Positions 8,404 through 15,143 of a stretch of 34,251 nt of DNA are shown here, one piece after another; the first letter of the stretch is position 1, and every line of letters starts with the position of its first letter. The position numbers and the translations under genes are program-made. This stretch comes from Halanaerobium polyolivorans (GTDB lineage Bacteria; Bacillota; Halanaerobiia; Halanaerobiales; Halanaerobiaceae), in the NCBI RefSeq assembly GCF_020711195.1, contig NZ_JAJFAT010000020.1, positions 1 to 34,251 on the forward strand, given 5' to 3'. The notes under the pieces are model-generated. The model was not told the DNA's origin. It saw nothing but the letters and a program-made list of their open reading frames with translations, and did no database searches.

Positions 8404-9792
8404 TTATTTCCAGCTTACACCTTTTACACTATCAACATCAAAATATTTTTCTTTATTATCTTTATTGGCTGTTTCTTTTGCCAATTTATAGATCTTATGA
8501 TTAAGATATTTTTTATCTTCCTGCTCTAGCACTTCTTTATCAAACCCATCAATAATGTAATCACTAAATTTCCAGACCTGTTCTTTGATATTTTCAGGGC
8601 TTCCTTCTGCAATTATAACAAGTGCATCAATAATTGAGCCAGCTACCGAAACATCCTGATTACTGTAATGTCGAAGCTGATAAAAGGTCTTATAGAGCAG
8701 ATACCAAAAAGAAATATCCTCCATTATAAAACAGACCTCACCTTCCTCATTATAATAATAGGTGTTTTCTATATTGGCCACCGCTATTCTAGATAAAACC
8801 CAGCCCAGCTGATTAATACAAAATATTGCAGTATTAGGATCATTGATCCCCGGAGAAATTGCCCTTAAAGCAACCTCGGTTAATTTTAAAAGTCCAAATT
8901 CGATATCATTTTTCTTGCTTCTCTCATTACTGATCACTAAATTACTATTGACCTTTGCTTTAAGTTCCTCAATTTCGATCTCTGTTTCTTCTTTATGCTC
9001 TGCCCTCCAGATCTTAAAAACAACAGAGTTTTCTGTTATATAATCACCGATCATTTTTTCTGCCCGAATAATTAAATTATACTTATCAGCTAATTTGCTT
9101 AGCTCTATATCATAGATCACCTGAATATAGCCGCTCTTAGTTGCTTTTATTTCACAAAATTCTCTTTTCATCTTTTCTTTTAAATCATCTGGGGCCTCAT
9201 TTTTTATAAGCTCATTATTATCATTTCTTGCTTCAATTTTATCAACTATCTCTATGATTTCTTTTTTTAAGTTTTCAATTAAAAGATTAACCTGAACAGA
9301 ATTTGCAGCATGATGAATAAAATATACGAAATAACCCAGACAAACTATGGCAATAATAACACCAATTATGGTGGAAAAAAATGATGGCTCTCCAGGTGCA
9401 GCAATATTATCCTCTAAAAAAAGCAAGTTTAAAATAGAGTATATAAAACCAGCAATAAATAAGCCCAAAACTTTTAAGGTAACTTTGCTCTTTAAGAAAT
9501 CCTGCATTGTTCTAGGAGAAAACTGGGATGAATACATGGTTAAAACTACCATGATGGTTGAAAAAGAAACGGTAATCATTGCAAATAGAGAACCCGCAAT
9601 TGTAGAAAAAATAGTTTTTGAAAGATCATATGAGCTCAGAAACAGAGCCGGGATATTGTTTATCAAAAAATCACTGTAGCTGTGTTCTATGTAAACTACA
9701 AGTGCTGAAAAAATTGTGGCTATAACTGCATATAATGTTGGTATAAAATATATTTTGTTTTCTATATTATGGAGGAATTTAAGTTTCAACAC
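8404..9792 (-). CDS. DUF2254 family membrane protein
   Basis: 462 residues from the preferred GTG at 9790-9792, which lies 8 nt after AGGAAGG. A GTG two codons earlier is too close to that site. The N-terminal third has four membrane helices: one near residue 20 (IYFIPTLYAVIATIFSALVV), one near 65-90, one near 115 and one near 140. The motif FSPRTMQDFLKSKVTLKVLG between helices two and three is typical of DUF2254 proteins. The C-terminal 280 residues are soluble, with a mixed sheet-helix pattern. The family has no proven function; links to ion transport or envelope stress are only suggested. It lies directly downstream of nothing on its strand and is divergent from fchA. The 240 bp between them hold the fchA promoter. 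Confidence 0.8.
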   Translation of the reverse strand: MLKLKFLHNIENKIYFIPTLYAVIATIFSALVVYIEHSYSDFLINNIPALFLSSYDLSKTIFSTIAGSLFAMITVSFSTIMVVLTMYSSQFSPRTMQDFLKSKVTLKVLGLFIAGFIYSILNLLFLEDNIAAPGEPSFFSTIIGVIIAIVCLGYFVYFIHHAANSVQVNLLIENLKKEIIEIVDKIEARNDNNELIKNEAPDDLKEKMKREFCEIKATKSGYIQVIYDIELSKLADKYNLIIRAEKMIGDYITENSVVFKIWRAEHKEETEIEIEELKAKVNSNLVISNERSKKNDIEFGLLKLTEVALRAISPGINDPNTAIFCINQLGWVLSRIAVANIENTYYYNEEGEVCFIMEDISFWYLLYKTFYQLRHYSNQDVSVAGSIIDALVIIAEGSPENIKEQVWKFSDYIIDGFDKEVLEQEDKKYLNHKIYKLAKETANKDNKEKYFDVDSVKGVSWK

Positions 9793-9943
9793 CTTCACTT
9801 CCTTCCTGAATCATAAGTCAATTCAACAAATTTAAAATAATAGAATATTTCTACTTATTAAATAAAATTCAACATAATTGAATAATATCCTTTTTTAAAG
9901 TGATTATTTAAGCCTAATTGCCAAAAAACTTTGCTAAATCATC

Positions 9944-9972
9944 TTGTTATCAGCAAAAAGATTCTATATAAT
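9944..9972 (+). promoter_or_regulatory. Predicted sigma-A promoter of fchA-folD
   Basis: TTGTTA (9944-9949), a 17 bp spacer and TATAAT (9967-9972) precede the fchA start by about 65 bp. No riboswitch is seen in the short leader. Confidence 0.7.
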
Positions 9973-10037
9973 TAAAAGTGAGTGTAAATTGGGGAATGAA
10001 TTTATTAAATATTATAATAAGAGGAAAGGAGTAGAAT

Positions 10038-10625
10038 ATGTATTCTAAAGAAACGATTGAAGGTTTTTTAAATGAACTGGCCTCTGAACAGTCAATTCCT
10101 GGGGGTGGGAGTGCCGCAGCTTTAAGTGGGGCTCTAAATGCTGCTGTTATCAGCTTTATTTCGAATTTAACAATCGGTAAAGAAAAGTATAAGGATGTGG
10201 AAGATGAAGCCAAAGCAATCCTGGCAGAAAGTAATCAGCTGAAAAAAGAAATGCTCATAATGATTGACCAGGACAGCCAAATTCTCTCTCAGATCTTAGA
10301 CAGCTATAAAGCTGGAGATCAGGTAAAGGTAAAATCTGTCTGTAGTGATGCGGTTGAATTTTCAATGGATATGACAAAAAAAGCGCTGAGATTGATGGAG
10401 TTAACACTTGCTATAAGTAAAATTGGGAATAGAATGCTGGCCAGTGATTTCGAGGTTGCTGCCTATATTGGTGATGCAGCAGTAGGAAGTGCAGTAGCCA
10501 ATATTAAGATCAATCTTAAAAGCCTGGATGATAATGAATATAAGGAAAATGTCAAAAAAGAATACAAAGTTCTAAAAGCAAAAAGTGCCCAGTTAAAAGA
10601 AGAAATAATTGCATTAGCTAATTAA
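10038..10625 (+). CDS. fchA: Methenyl-tetrahydrofolate cyclohydrolase / cyclodeaminase family (FchA)
   Basis: 195 residues, all-helical, of the FtcD C-terminal (cyclodeaminase) family. The N-terminus has the family glycine motif SIPGGGSAAALSGALNAAV at about residues 18-37. The usual GKEKYKDVEDE segment and a helical DQDSQILSQIL region follow. Such proteins open the methenyl ring of tetrahydrofolate; in acetogens FchA works beside a dehydrogenase-only FolD. Here folD starts 27 bp downstream, and that FolD lacks the cyclohydrolase lysine, which supports a cyclohydrolase role over formimino-folate deamination. It acts in the cytoplasm in one-carbon metabolism. The ATG follows AAAGGAG. Confidence 0.88.
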   Translation: MYSKETIEGFLNELASEQSIPGGGSAAALSGALNAAVISFISNLTIGKEKYKDVEDEAKAILAESNQLKKEMLIMIDQDSQILSQILDSYKAGDQVKVKSVCSDAVEFSMDMTKKALRLMELTLAISKIGNRMLASDFEVAAYIGDAAVGSAVANIKINLKSLDDNEYKENVKKEYKVLKAKSAQLKEEIIALAN

Positions 10626-10652
10626 AATATTTACACAACAGGAGTGAATTAA

Positions 10653-11483
10653 TTGAAAGAGTTAAGTGGTAAAAAACTTGCTGCAGAAATTAAAGCATGG
10701 TGTGTTGATGAAGTCAAAAAACTGAAGGCAGAGACCGGTAGTTCACCTCATTTGCTTGTAATGCAGTATGGAGAAGATGCTGCCAGTAAAGCCTATACTA
10801 ATAGAATAGCTAAAAACTGTGAAAAGATTGGAATCGAATTCGAATATCAGCAGTTTAAAGATGATCCCGATGCTTTTTTAGCCAAACTTAAAAGTGCTAA
10901 TCAGGACCCAGAAATAACTTCGATAATGGTTCAGCAGCCATTACCTGATGAACTTAAAGATAGTCTAGAAATGATCAATCCTAAAAAAGATATTGAAGGT
11001 ATTACCTCTGCTTCTTTAGGTAAACTCTTTGCCGGTTATGAAACCTTAGTACCCTGTACTGCAGAAGCATGTATGGAAATACTGGATTATTATGAGATTC
11101 CACTTAAAGGTCAAAGAGCAGTTGTTGTTGGTAGAAGTAATATTGTTGGTAAACCGGTATCTATATTACTGCAGCAGCGGCATGCAACAGTAACGATGTG
11201 CCACTCTCGAACCAGAGACTTAAAAGCTGAACTGCAAAATGCCGATATTGTCGTAGCAGCAGTTGGTAGGCCAAAGTTAATCACAGCTGAGATGCTAAAT
11301 GAAGATTCTATAGTTATCGATGTTGGAACTAATTTTGTTGATGGAAAATTGATTGGCGATGTTGATTTTGATTCTGCAGCCGAAAAGGTTAAAATGATCA
11401 CCCCTGTACCTGGTGGAGTAGGTACAGTCACCAATCAGGTATTGATGCGTAATATAGTAAAATCATTTAAAAATTTACATTAA
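10653..11483 (+). CDS. folD: Methylene-tetrahydrofolate dehydrogenase FolD (cyclohydrolase site altered)
   Basis: 276 residues, full family length, starting at TTG 7 nt after AGGAG. Rossmann motif VVVGRSNIVGKPVSILL (about 155-171) and the C-terminal ITPVPGGVGTVT mark FolD clearly. Compared with E. coli FolD, Tyr50 is kept (Tyr48 here) but Lys54, essential for cyclohydrolase, is Ile52. Gln98 is kept (Gln94) and Asp121 is replaced by Glu115 in KDIEG. The protein therefore probably oxidises or reduces methylene/methenyl-tetrahydrofolate with NAD(P) but does not hydrolyse the methenyl ring. FchA, encoded just upstream on the same transcript, would do that step. A terminator follows the stop closely. 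Confidence 0.93.
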   Translation: MKELSGKKLAAEIKAWCVDEVKKLKAETGSSPHLLVMQYGEDAASKAYTNRIAKNCEKIGIEFEYQQFKDDPDAFLAKLKSANQDPEITSIMVQQPLPDELKDSLEMINPKKDIEGITSASLGKLFAGYETLVPCTAEACMEILDYYEIPLKGQRAVVVGRSNIVGKPVSILLQQRHATVTMCHSRTRDLKAELQNADIVVAAVGRPKLITAEMLNEDSIVIDVGTNFVDGKLIGDVDFDSAAEKVKMITPVPGGVGTVTNQVLMRNIVKSFKNLH

Positions 11484-11492
11484 ATTAAAAAA

Positions 11493-11525
11493 ACTCCCCG
11501 GGGGAGGGGAGTAAATTTATTATTT
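11493..11525 (+). terminator. Terminator after folD
   Basis: ACTCCCC (11493-11499) pairs with GGGGAGT (11506-11512), followed by an AT-rich T-containing tail. It is ten bases past the folD stop. Confidence 0.7.
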
Positions 11526-11538
11526 TTATTTTGACCCT

Positions 11539-11860
11539 GAGTCAGAACTGACTCTAAGTCGAATTATATAATAAATTTTCTCTTTTGTCCAGCTTTTTTA
11601 TTAATTTCTTAAAATTATTTTCAAAAATAGACCCCGGTTTTAACCGGGGCCAAACGGAGCATACTCTGCTCCGGGATAAATAATTATCCATAGCTTAATT
11701 TAATTATTTATTCTACAGTTTATAATGGATAATCTTTATCCACTATTCCACTTTTATTATCAGGGGCTTGTATTTCAGCCCCTGATTTGTAGTGGAAAAA
11801 ACTTAATAATCTCTTATCAGAGATTAATATATTTTATAAAATTGTTTCCCACAACAATTT
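11539..11860. repeat. Non-coding array of seven further perfect hairpins between folD and csgG
   Basis: The 399 bp between the convergent folD and csgG stops has no credible gene. Besides the folD terminator it holds: GAGTCA/TGACTC (11539-11554), CCCCGGTT/AACCGGGG (11632-11649), CGGAGC/GCTCCG (11655-11673) and TGGATAA/TTATCCA (11726-11742). It also holds TCAGGGGCT/AGCCCCTGA (11760-11785) inside an outer TTCCACT/AGTGGAA stem (11746-11797), AATCTC/GAGATT (11808-11825) and AAATTGTT/AACAATTT (11839-11860). ATTATCCAT (11683-11691) can also pair with ATGGATAAT (11725-11733). Some of these probably end the curli transcript, but their number exceeds what termination needs. Confidence 0.75.
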
Positions 11861-11882
11861 AAATTTATTAAATCTGCTTCCA

Positions 11883-12686
11883 CTACATAACTCCACTTAT
11901 ACTTAATTTAAAGACAGCTTCTTCGAGTAAAGTTCTGACTACAAGATTAATTACTTCCTGCTGTCCTCTGCCTGTTTCAAATTCTACAATGTTGTTGTTC
12001 ATAAATGAAAATACTTCAAAACCAATTTTTTCACCAACAATTTCTTTTTTTAAGCTTCTGGCCCAAACTACTTTGCCATCTGTAGTATCAGTAACCCTTA
12101 GATCAACTGCACAGCTGGCTACTGCATGTTCTTGAATACCACCTTTTCCTCCAACTATCAAACCCAATCCGCCAGTTCTTTTATCAATTTGATATTCTGT
12201 TACAGCACCTGAGATCAAATAATCCGCCCCTAATAATTGACCGATTATTGGTCCCTGGCCTTCGATGATCCTGTTTTGTTCTACTAGAGACTGCTCTGTC
12301 ATAAAGTTGGAAAAATTAACTCTGTCTAAAACTTCAAATTGTCTTGACCTCAGCAGAGCTGTTATTAACATTTCTGTAGCACCCTGTGAAACTATATTAG
12401 AACCTATTTCACTGTACTGGCCTGTTTTGTCCTGAATATTATAGATGGCTATTTTAGCTTTATCTTCTCTGTTAGGTAAAGCTGCCAATAATTGAGTTGC
12501 AGTAGTAACATTTTCTTTAGTGCTGATTATTTGGTCTGCTGATAATAAGATATCTTCCATAATCTGCTCATGATTCTCTATATATTCAGCCTCAATCTTT
12601 TCTGCCTCTCTTGTCTGAGGATCTAATCCTGATGGCCCACCTACAAATAAGGAGATAACCAATAATGCAGCTATCATTGCTTCCAT
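11883..12686 (-). CDS. csgG: CsgG-like curli secretion pore
   Basis: 267 residues from the ATG at 12684-12686, chosen because GGGAGAGGG lies 5 nt upstream. A GTG at 12707 in frame has no such site. After a hydrophobic segment (MIAALLVISLFVGG) and about 55 extra residues, the sequence follows E. coli CsgG. It has IAIYNIQDKTGQYSE, then SQGATEMLITALLRSRQFEVLDR (E. coli PQGATAMLVKALKDSRWFIPLER), GADYLISGAVTEY, VDLRVTDTTDGKVVWA and a C-terminal helix. CsgG forms the nonameric outer-membrane channel for curli subunits. The usual lipobox cysteine is absent: there is no Cys near the hydrophobic segment. It ends the run of curli genes; the stop of csgF lies 30 bp upstream of this start. Confidence 0.85.
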   Translation of the reverse strand: MEAMIAALLVISLFVGGPSGLDPQTREAEKIEAEYIENHEQIMEDILLSADQIISTKENVTTATQLLAALPNREDKAKIAIYNIQDKTGQYSEIGSNIVSQGATEMLITALLRSRQFEVLDRVNFSNFMTEQSLVEQNRIIEGQGPIIGQLLGADYLISGAVTEYQIDKRTGGLGLIVGGKGGIQEHAVASCAVDLRVTDTTDGKVVWARSLKKEIVGEKIGFEVFSFMNNNIVEFETGRGQQEVINLVVRTLLEEAVFKLSISGVM

Positions 12687-12716
12687 AGAACCCTCTCCCT
12701 TCACCACAGCTACTTT

Positions 12717-13145
12717 TTAGAAACCTGAAATATCAGGCCATTGAGCAGGATTATAGATTAATTCACTTTCTTCACCCGAAATTTTATTTCTGACATTAAT
12801 TGTTACAGTTCCATCATTATTTTCTACTACAAATATATCCAAGCTGTTTGTATCATATCTTGCTTCACCAGTTTCACCAAAACCATCTCCAAGCATTTTT
12901 TCAACTATATTTTCAGTGATTAAACTCATAATTCTACCCTCAATAATTGCTATAAACTGGGCTACTTTATCATGCTCCAGGCTCATTTCATGCTGTGCTT
13001 TAGCTATATTATAGGCTACCTGACGCTGATCTGGAGAATTAAGTATTCTAAATCTATAGCTTGTGGTGGAGGCAGCTGAAATAAAAACAGAAGTGCTGCA
13101 TAGAAATACTAAGAGCAGAGGCAGAATAATAATTTTTCTTCTCAT
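12717..13145 (-). CDS. csgF: CsgF-like curli assembly factor
   Basis: 142 residues. The signal peptide MRRKIIILPLLLVFLCSTSVFISAA is probably cut after SAA. The mature start SYRFRILNSPDQRQ recalls the CsgF N-terminus (FQFRNPNFGG) that plugs the CsgG pore, although the NPxFGG part has diverged. The C-terminal half has the CsgF strand pattern LDIFVVENNDGTVTINVRNK followed by SGEESE, matching E. coli [20 protein letters not shown] followed by KTGQT. CsgF sits outside the CsgG channel and anchors the nucleator. The start follows GGGGGTG. It lies 14 bp after the beta-barrel gene and 30 bp before csgG, so the three are one transcription unit. Confidence 0.75.
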   Translation of the reverse strand: MRRKIIILPLLLVFLCSTSVFISAASTTSYRFRILNSPDQRQVAYNIAKAQHEMSLEHDKVAQFIAIIEGRIMSLITENIVEKMLGDGFGETGEARYDTNSLDIFVVENNDGTVTINVRNKISGEESELIYNPAQWPDISGF

Positions 13146-13159
13146 ATAATTTCACCCCC

Positions 13160-13726
13160 CTAGAAGTTTATCTTAAATCCGGCAACCGAATAAAAATCTC
13201 CCTCATCCCACTGTCCTTTATCATTGATAAACTTTGTTTCTACAAAAAAGTTTTTATTCACATTTAAACCGACAAAACCCTGATAATAGGCAACTCCCAA
13301 AAATTCTGCTCCTGCTCCAAAATAAGGAGCAAACATCCTGTCATTTAAGGTGGCTTTTAATGATAAAAAGCCGGCTAGAGAATCAACTTCTCCTTCTAAA
13401 TATATACCCTCGATTACATAGGCTAAATCTAGACCATTAAACTGACCAGGAAACCTGTCTGAAGCTAAGCTGTGTTCAAATTTAGCACCTAATTTGTACT
13501 CTGTATTATCGGTATGAAAATTGGTTAGATATAAACTAACTCCACTTCTAGCAGCAGCTGCTTCTGCTTCTTCTTTAGCCATCATCTGAGAAGAATGAAT
13601 TAACTGCATTCTCTCATTTAATTCTCTCTCATTTTGCTCTGTCTCTTGAGCATAAATATTAGCTGAAAATAAAAGGCTTAAAAATAATCCCACTACAATG
13701 AAAAGAATTAAAAATCTGGATACCAT
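13160..13726 (-). CDS. Small outer-membrane beta-barrel protein in the curli locus
   Basis: 188 residues. A clear signal peptide (MVSRFLILFIVVGLFLSLLF...) ends at about IYA. A charged helical stretch follows (residues about 32-62, NERELNERMQLI to AKEEAEAAAARSG). The last 125 residues alternate polar and hydrophobic residues in about eight strands (YLTNFHTDNTEYKLGAKFEH, GLDLAYVIEGIYLEG, AGFLSLKATL, APYFGAGAEFLGV, FFVETKFIND) and end in aromatic Phe (AGFKINF), the outer-membrane sorting signal. It is not CsgE by pattern or length. Its place between the curlin genes and csgFG suggests a part in secretion, anchoring or surface display. Name and exact function are unknown to me. Confidence 0.65.
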   Translation of the reverse strand: MVSRFLILFIVVGLFLSLLFSANIYAQETEQNERELNERMQLIHSSQMMAKEEAEAAAARSGVSLYLTNFHTDNTEYKLGAKFEHSLASDRFPGQFNGLDLAYVIEGIYLEGEVDSLAGFLSLKATLNDRMFAPYFGAGAEFLGVAYYQGFVGLNVNKNFFVETKFINDKGQWDEGDFYSVAGFKINF

Positions 13727-13753
13727 TTTTACACCTCCAAATTTTATATATTT

Positions 13754-13796
13754 TAAAAAAAGAGCCTGAAGTAAGTATTTAAACTTTCTTCAGGCT
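13754..13796 (-). terminator. Terminator/attenuator after csgA-like gene
   Basis: AGCCTGAAG (13763-13771) pairs with CTTCAGGCT (13788-13796). On the minus strand the stem is followed by seven Ts (13755-13761). It lies between the curlin subunit gene and the beta-barrel gene and could make subunit mRNA exceed secretion-gene mRNA. Confidence 0.8.
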
Positions 13797-13824
13797 GTGT
13801 TTAATACCATTACTTGCATTAAAA

Positions 13825-14406
13825 TTAGTTCTGAATTATTGTAGCATTATTTCTGTAGCCGTGCTGCATGATTTTAGCTACATCATTGATATCATTTTGT
13901 CTAACTACTGCATTGTTTTTAACTCCAGACTGGATAACAGTTGCAAGGTTTTTAGCACCTACTTGTCTTACGTCTGCATTGTTTCTGAATCCATCTTGGA
14001 AAACATTAGCAGCTAAATACTGACCATTTTGATAAATAGTTGCCTTATCACCATAACCGGTAGATAAAATACTTGCAAAATTTTCTCCACCAGTTTGATT
14101 AACAAGTGCTTCATGTTTCATACCAAATTGGGTAACAAATGCCACGTTATTACCTATAGAACTATAAGGAACACAACGACTTGAAGCATTGTATTCACCA
14201 GTTTGTATGACCATTGCATCATTCCAACTGCCAACTTGATTGATCATAGCATAGTCACCAGGATCACAAGGAATTTCTGGTTGACTTGGTGGTCCAGGTA
14301 CCCAAGGTGGTGGTCCAGGTGGCCCCCAACCAAAAGCAGCAACCATAGATGTCATTCCCAGGACAAATAATACCACTAAAGCTAGAACTAAAACTTTATT
14401 CCTCAT
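13825..14406 (-). CDS. csgA: Curlin repeat protein, CsgA-like major amyloid subunit
   Basis: 193 residues. The signal peptide (MRNKVLVLALVVLFVLGMTSMVAA) is followed by a proline-rich segment (GWGPPGPPPWVPGPPSQPEI) and then about twelve 11-residue curlin half-repeats of the type AxIxQxGxxNx. Examples are AMINQVGSWND, AMVIQTGEYNA, ALVNQTGGENF, ANVFQDGFRNN, ADVRQVGAKNL, ATVIQSGVKNN and ATIIQN at the C-terminus. Paired half-repeats form the 22-residue strand-loop-strand units of curli amyloid, with Gln and Asn ladders. Two cysteines (near residues 47 and 78) are unusual for a curlin. It would be exported, pass through CsgG and polymerise on the cell surface. GGGGGG lies just upstream of the ATG. 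Confidence 0.87.
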   Translation of the reverse strand: MRNKVLVLALVVLFVLGMTSMVAAFGWGPPGPPPWVPGPPSQPEIPCDPGDYAMINQVGSWNDAMVIQTGEYNASSRCVPYSSIGNNVAFVTQFGMKHEALVNQTGGENFASILSTGYGDKATIYQNGQYLAANVFQDGFRNNADVRQVGAKNLATVIQSGVKNNAVVRQNDINDVAKIMQHGYRNNATIIQN

Positions 14407-14463
14407 TTGAATTTCCCCCCTTTCAAATATGATTTAACACAGCCTTCCCTTTATATTAACTCA

Positions 14464-14483
14464 ATTCAGATTTTGCTCTGAAT
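14464..14483 (-). other. Hairpin between csgB-like and csgA-like genes
   Basis: ATTCAGA (14464-14470) pairs with TCTGAAT (14477-14483) with a 6-base loop. There is no T run on the minus strand, so it is more likely an mRNA processing or stability element than a terminator. Confidence 0.45.
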
Positions 14484-14496
14484 AGAGATTAATCCT

Positions 14497-14991
14497 TTAT
14501 TTGGATTCTATAATTTTGATTTTTTCGGTGTATTTATCGATTCCAGATTGAATAACATATATCTGAGAGCCGCTTCTCCACTGATCTACTGATACATCTA
14601 AATTTCTGCCGAACTGAAATACCTCTGTTTTAGCAAAATTAGCGATCTGGTTGACATTGGCCTGGTTATTATCACCGATCTGTACTAGTTCAACAATAGA
14701 GCCAATATTGCCTATTTGAGTTATATTGCTCTGATTATTTGCTCCAAGCTGTTTAATAAAGGCAAATCTTCTATTTAAATTATTATTTGAAGGAAGATTA
14801 TAATTAGCGACCATAAAACTATTGTTAGCAAAGTTATGATCAAATTTATCTAAAACTGTTAAATTAATATTTGGCTCAAAAGTATTAAATTGACTATATT
14901 CAAAAGCATAGATCTTGTCTGCCGGGCTTAAATGAATAAGTAAGCAGAAGATTAGAATAAAAATTATAAAAAATGATTTGATCAGCTTCAT
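14497..14991 (-). CDS. csgB: Curlin repeat protein, CsgB-like nucleator
   Basis: 164 residues with a signal peptide (MKLIKSFFIIFILIFCLLIH... to IYA). After about 50 unrepetitive residues come five to six curlin half-repeats: FAFIKQLGANNQ, SNITQIGNIGS, IVELVQIGDNNQANVNQIAN, KTEVFQFGRNL, IYVIQSGIDKY. The C-terminal tail is positively charged and irregular (EKIKIIESK), as in the last repeat of E. coli CsgB, which anchors the nucleator. Fewer and less regular repeats than in the neighbouring gene support nucleator rather than bulk subunit. It is the first curli gene after the TTTCGAG promoter, and its ATG follows GGGAGG. Confidence 0.78.
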   Translation of the reverse strand: MKLIKSFFIIFILIFCLLIHLSPADKIYAFEYSQFNTFEPNINLTVLDKFDHNFANNSFMVANYNLPSNNNLNRRFAFIKQLGANNQSNITQIGNIGSIVELVQIGDNNQANVNQIANFAKTEVFQFGRNLDVSVDQWRSGSQIYVIQSGIDKYTEKIKIIESK

Positions 14992-15040
14992 ATAATCAAC
15001 CTCCCTTTTAACTTTGTCTAATTACATGATAACAGCTAAT

Positions 15041-15081
15041 ACTATAAAAAAGTCCTAATAAATCTCGAAAAAAACTCGAAA
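15041..15081 (-). promoter_or_regulatory. Predicted SARP-type operator and promoter of the curli genes
   Basis: On the minus strand two identical heptamers TTTCGAG (15081-15075 and 15070-15064) lie 11 bp apart, one helical turn. The last six bases of the second (TTCGAG) stand where a -35 box should be, 17 bp before TATAGT (15046-15041). SARP regulators are known to bind TCGAG-type heptamer repeats spaced 11 bp that overlap a poor -35 box. A SARP-type gene lies directly upstream. Confidence 0.62.
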
Positions 15082-15084
15082 CAA

Positions 15085-15110
15085 AGAAAAAACCACCATT
15101 TAAGGTGGTT
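15085..15110 (-). terminator. Terminator after the BTAD regulator gene
   Basis: AACCACC (15091-15097) pairs with GGTGGTT (15104-15110). On the minus strand a run of Ts follows the stem. Confidence 0.8.
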
Positions 15111-15143
15111 TTGTTTAAAAATATTATTATTTTCTCTAAATTT

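Noticed and set aside
8843-9679. Open frames on the plus strand opposite the DUF2254 gene
   Set aside because: They mirror the codon pattern of the real gene, lack ribosome binding sites and encode low-complexity peptides.
9950-10213. Minus-strand open frame over the fchA start
   Set aside because: It overlaps the fchA promoter and N-terminal motif and has no family resemblance.
13234-13440. Plus-strand open frame opposite the barrel gene
   Set aside because: No ribosome binding site, no recognisable protein, fully inside a gene with a signal peptide and strand pattern.
13160-13726. CsgE identity for the gene before csgF
   Set aside because: Length fits poorly, and the strand-rich C-terminus ending in Phe is that of a barrel; no CsgE motif is seen.
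14500-14720. Tandem DNA repeats in the curlin genes as mobile repeats
   Set aside because: The periodicity comes from encoded 11-residue protein units with diverged codons, not from DNA duplication.
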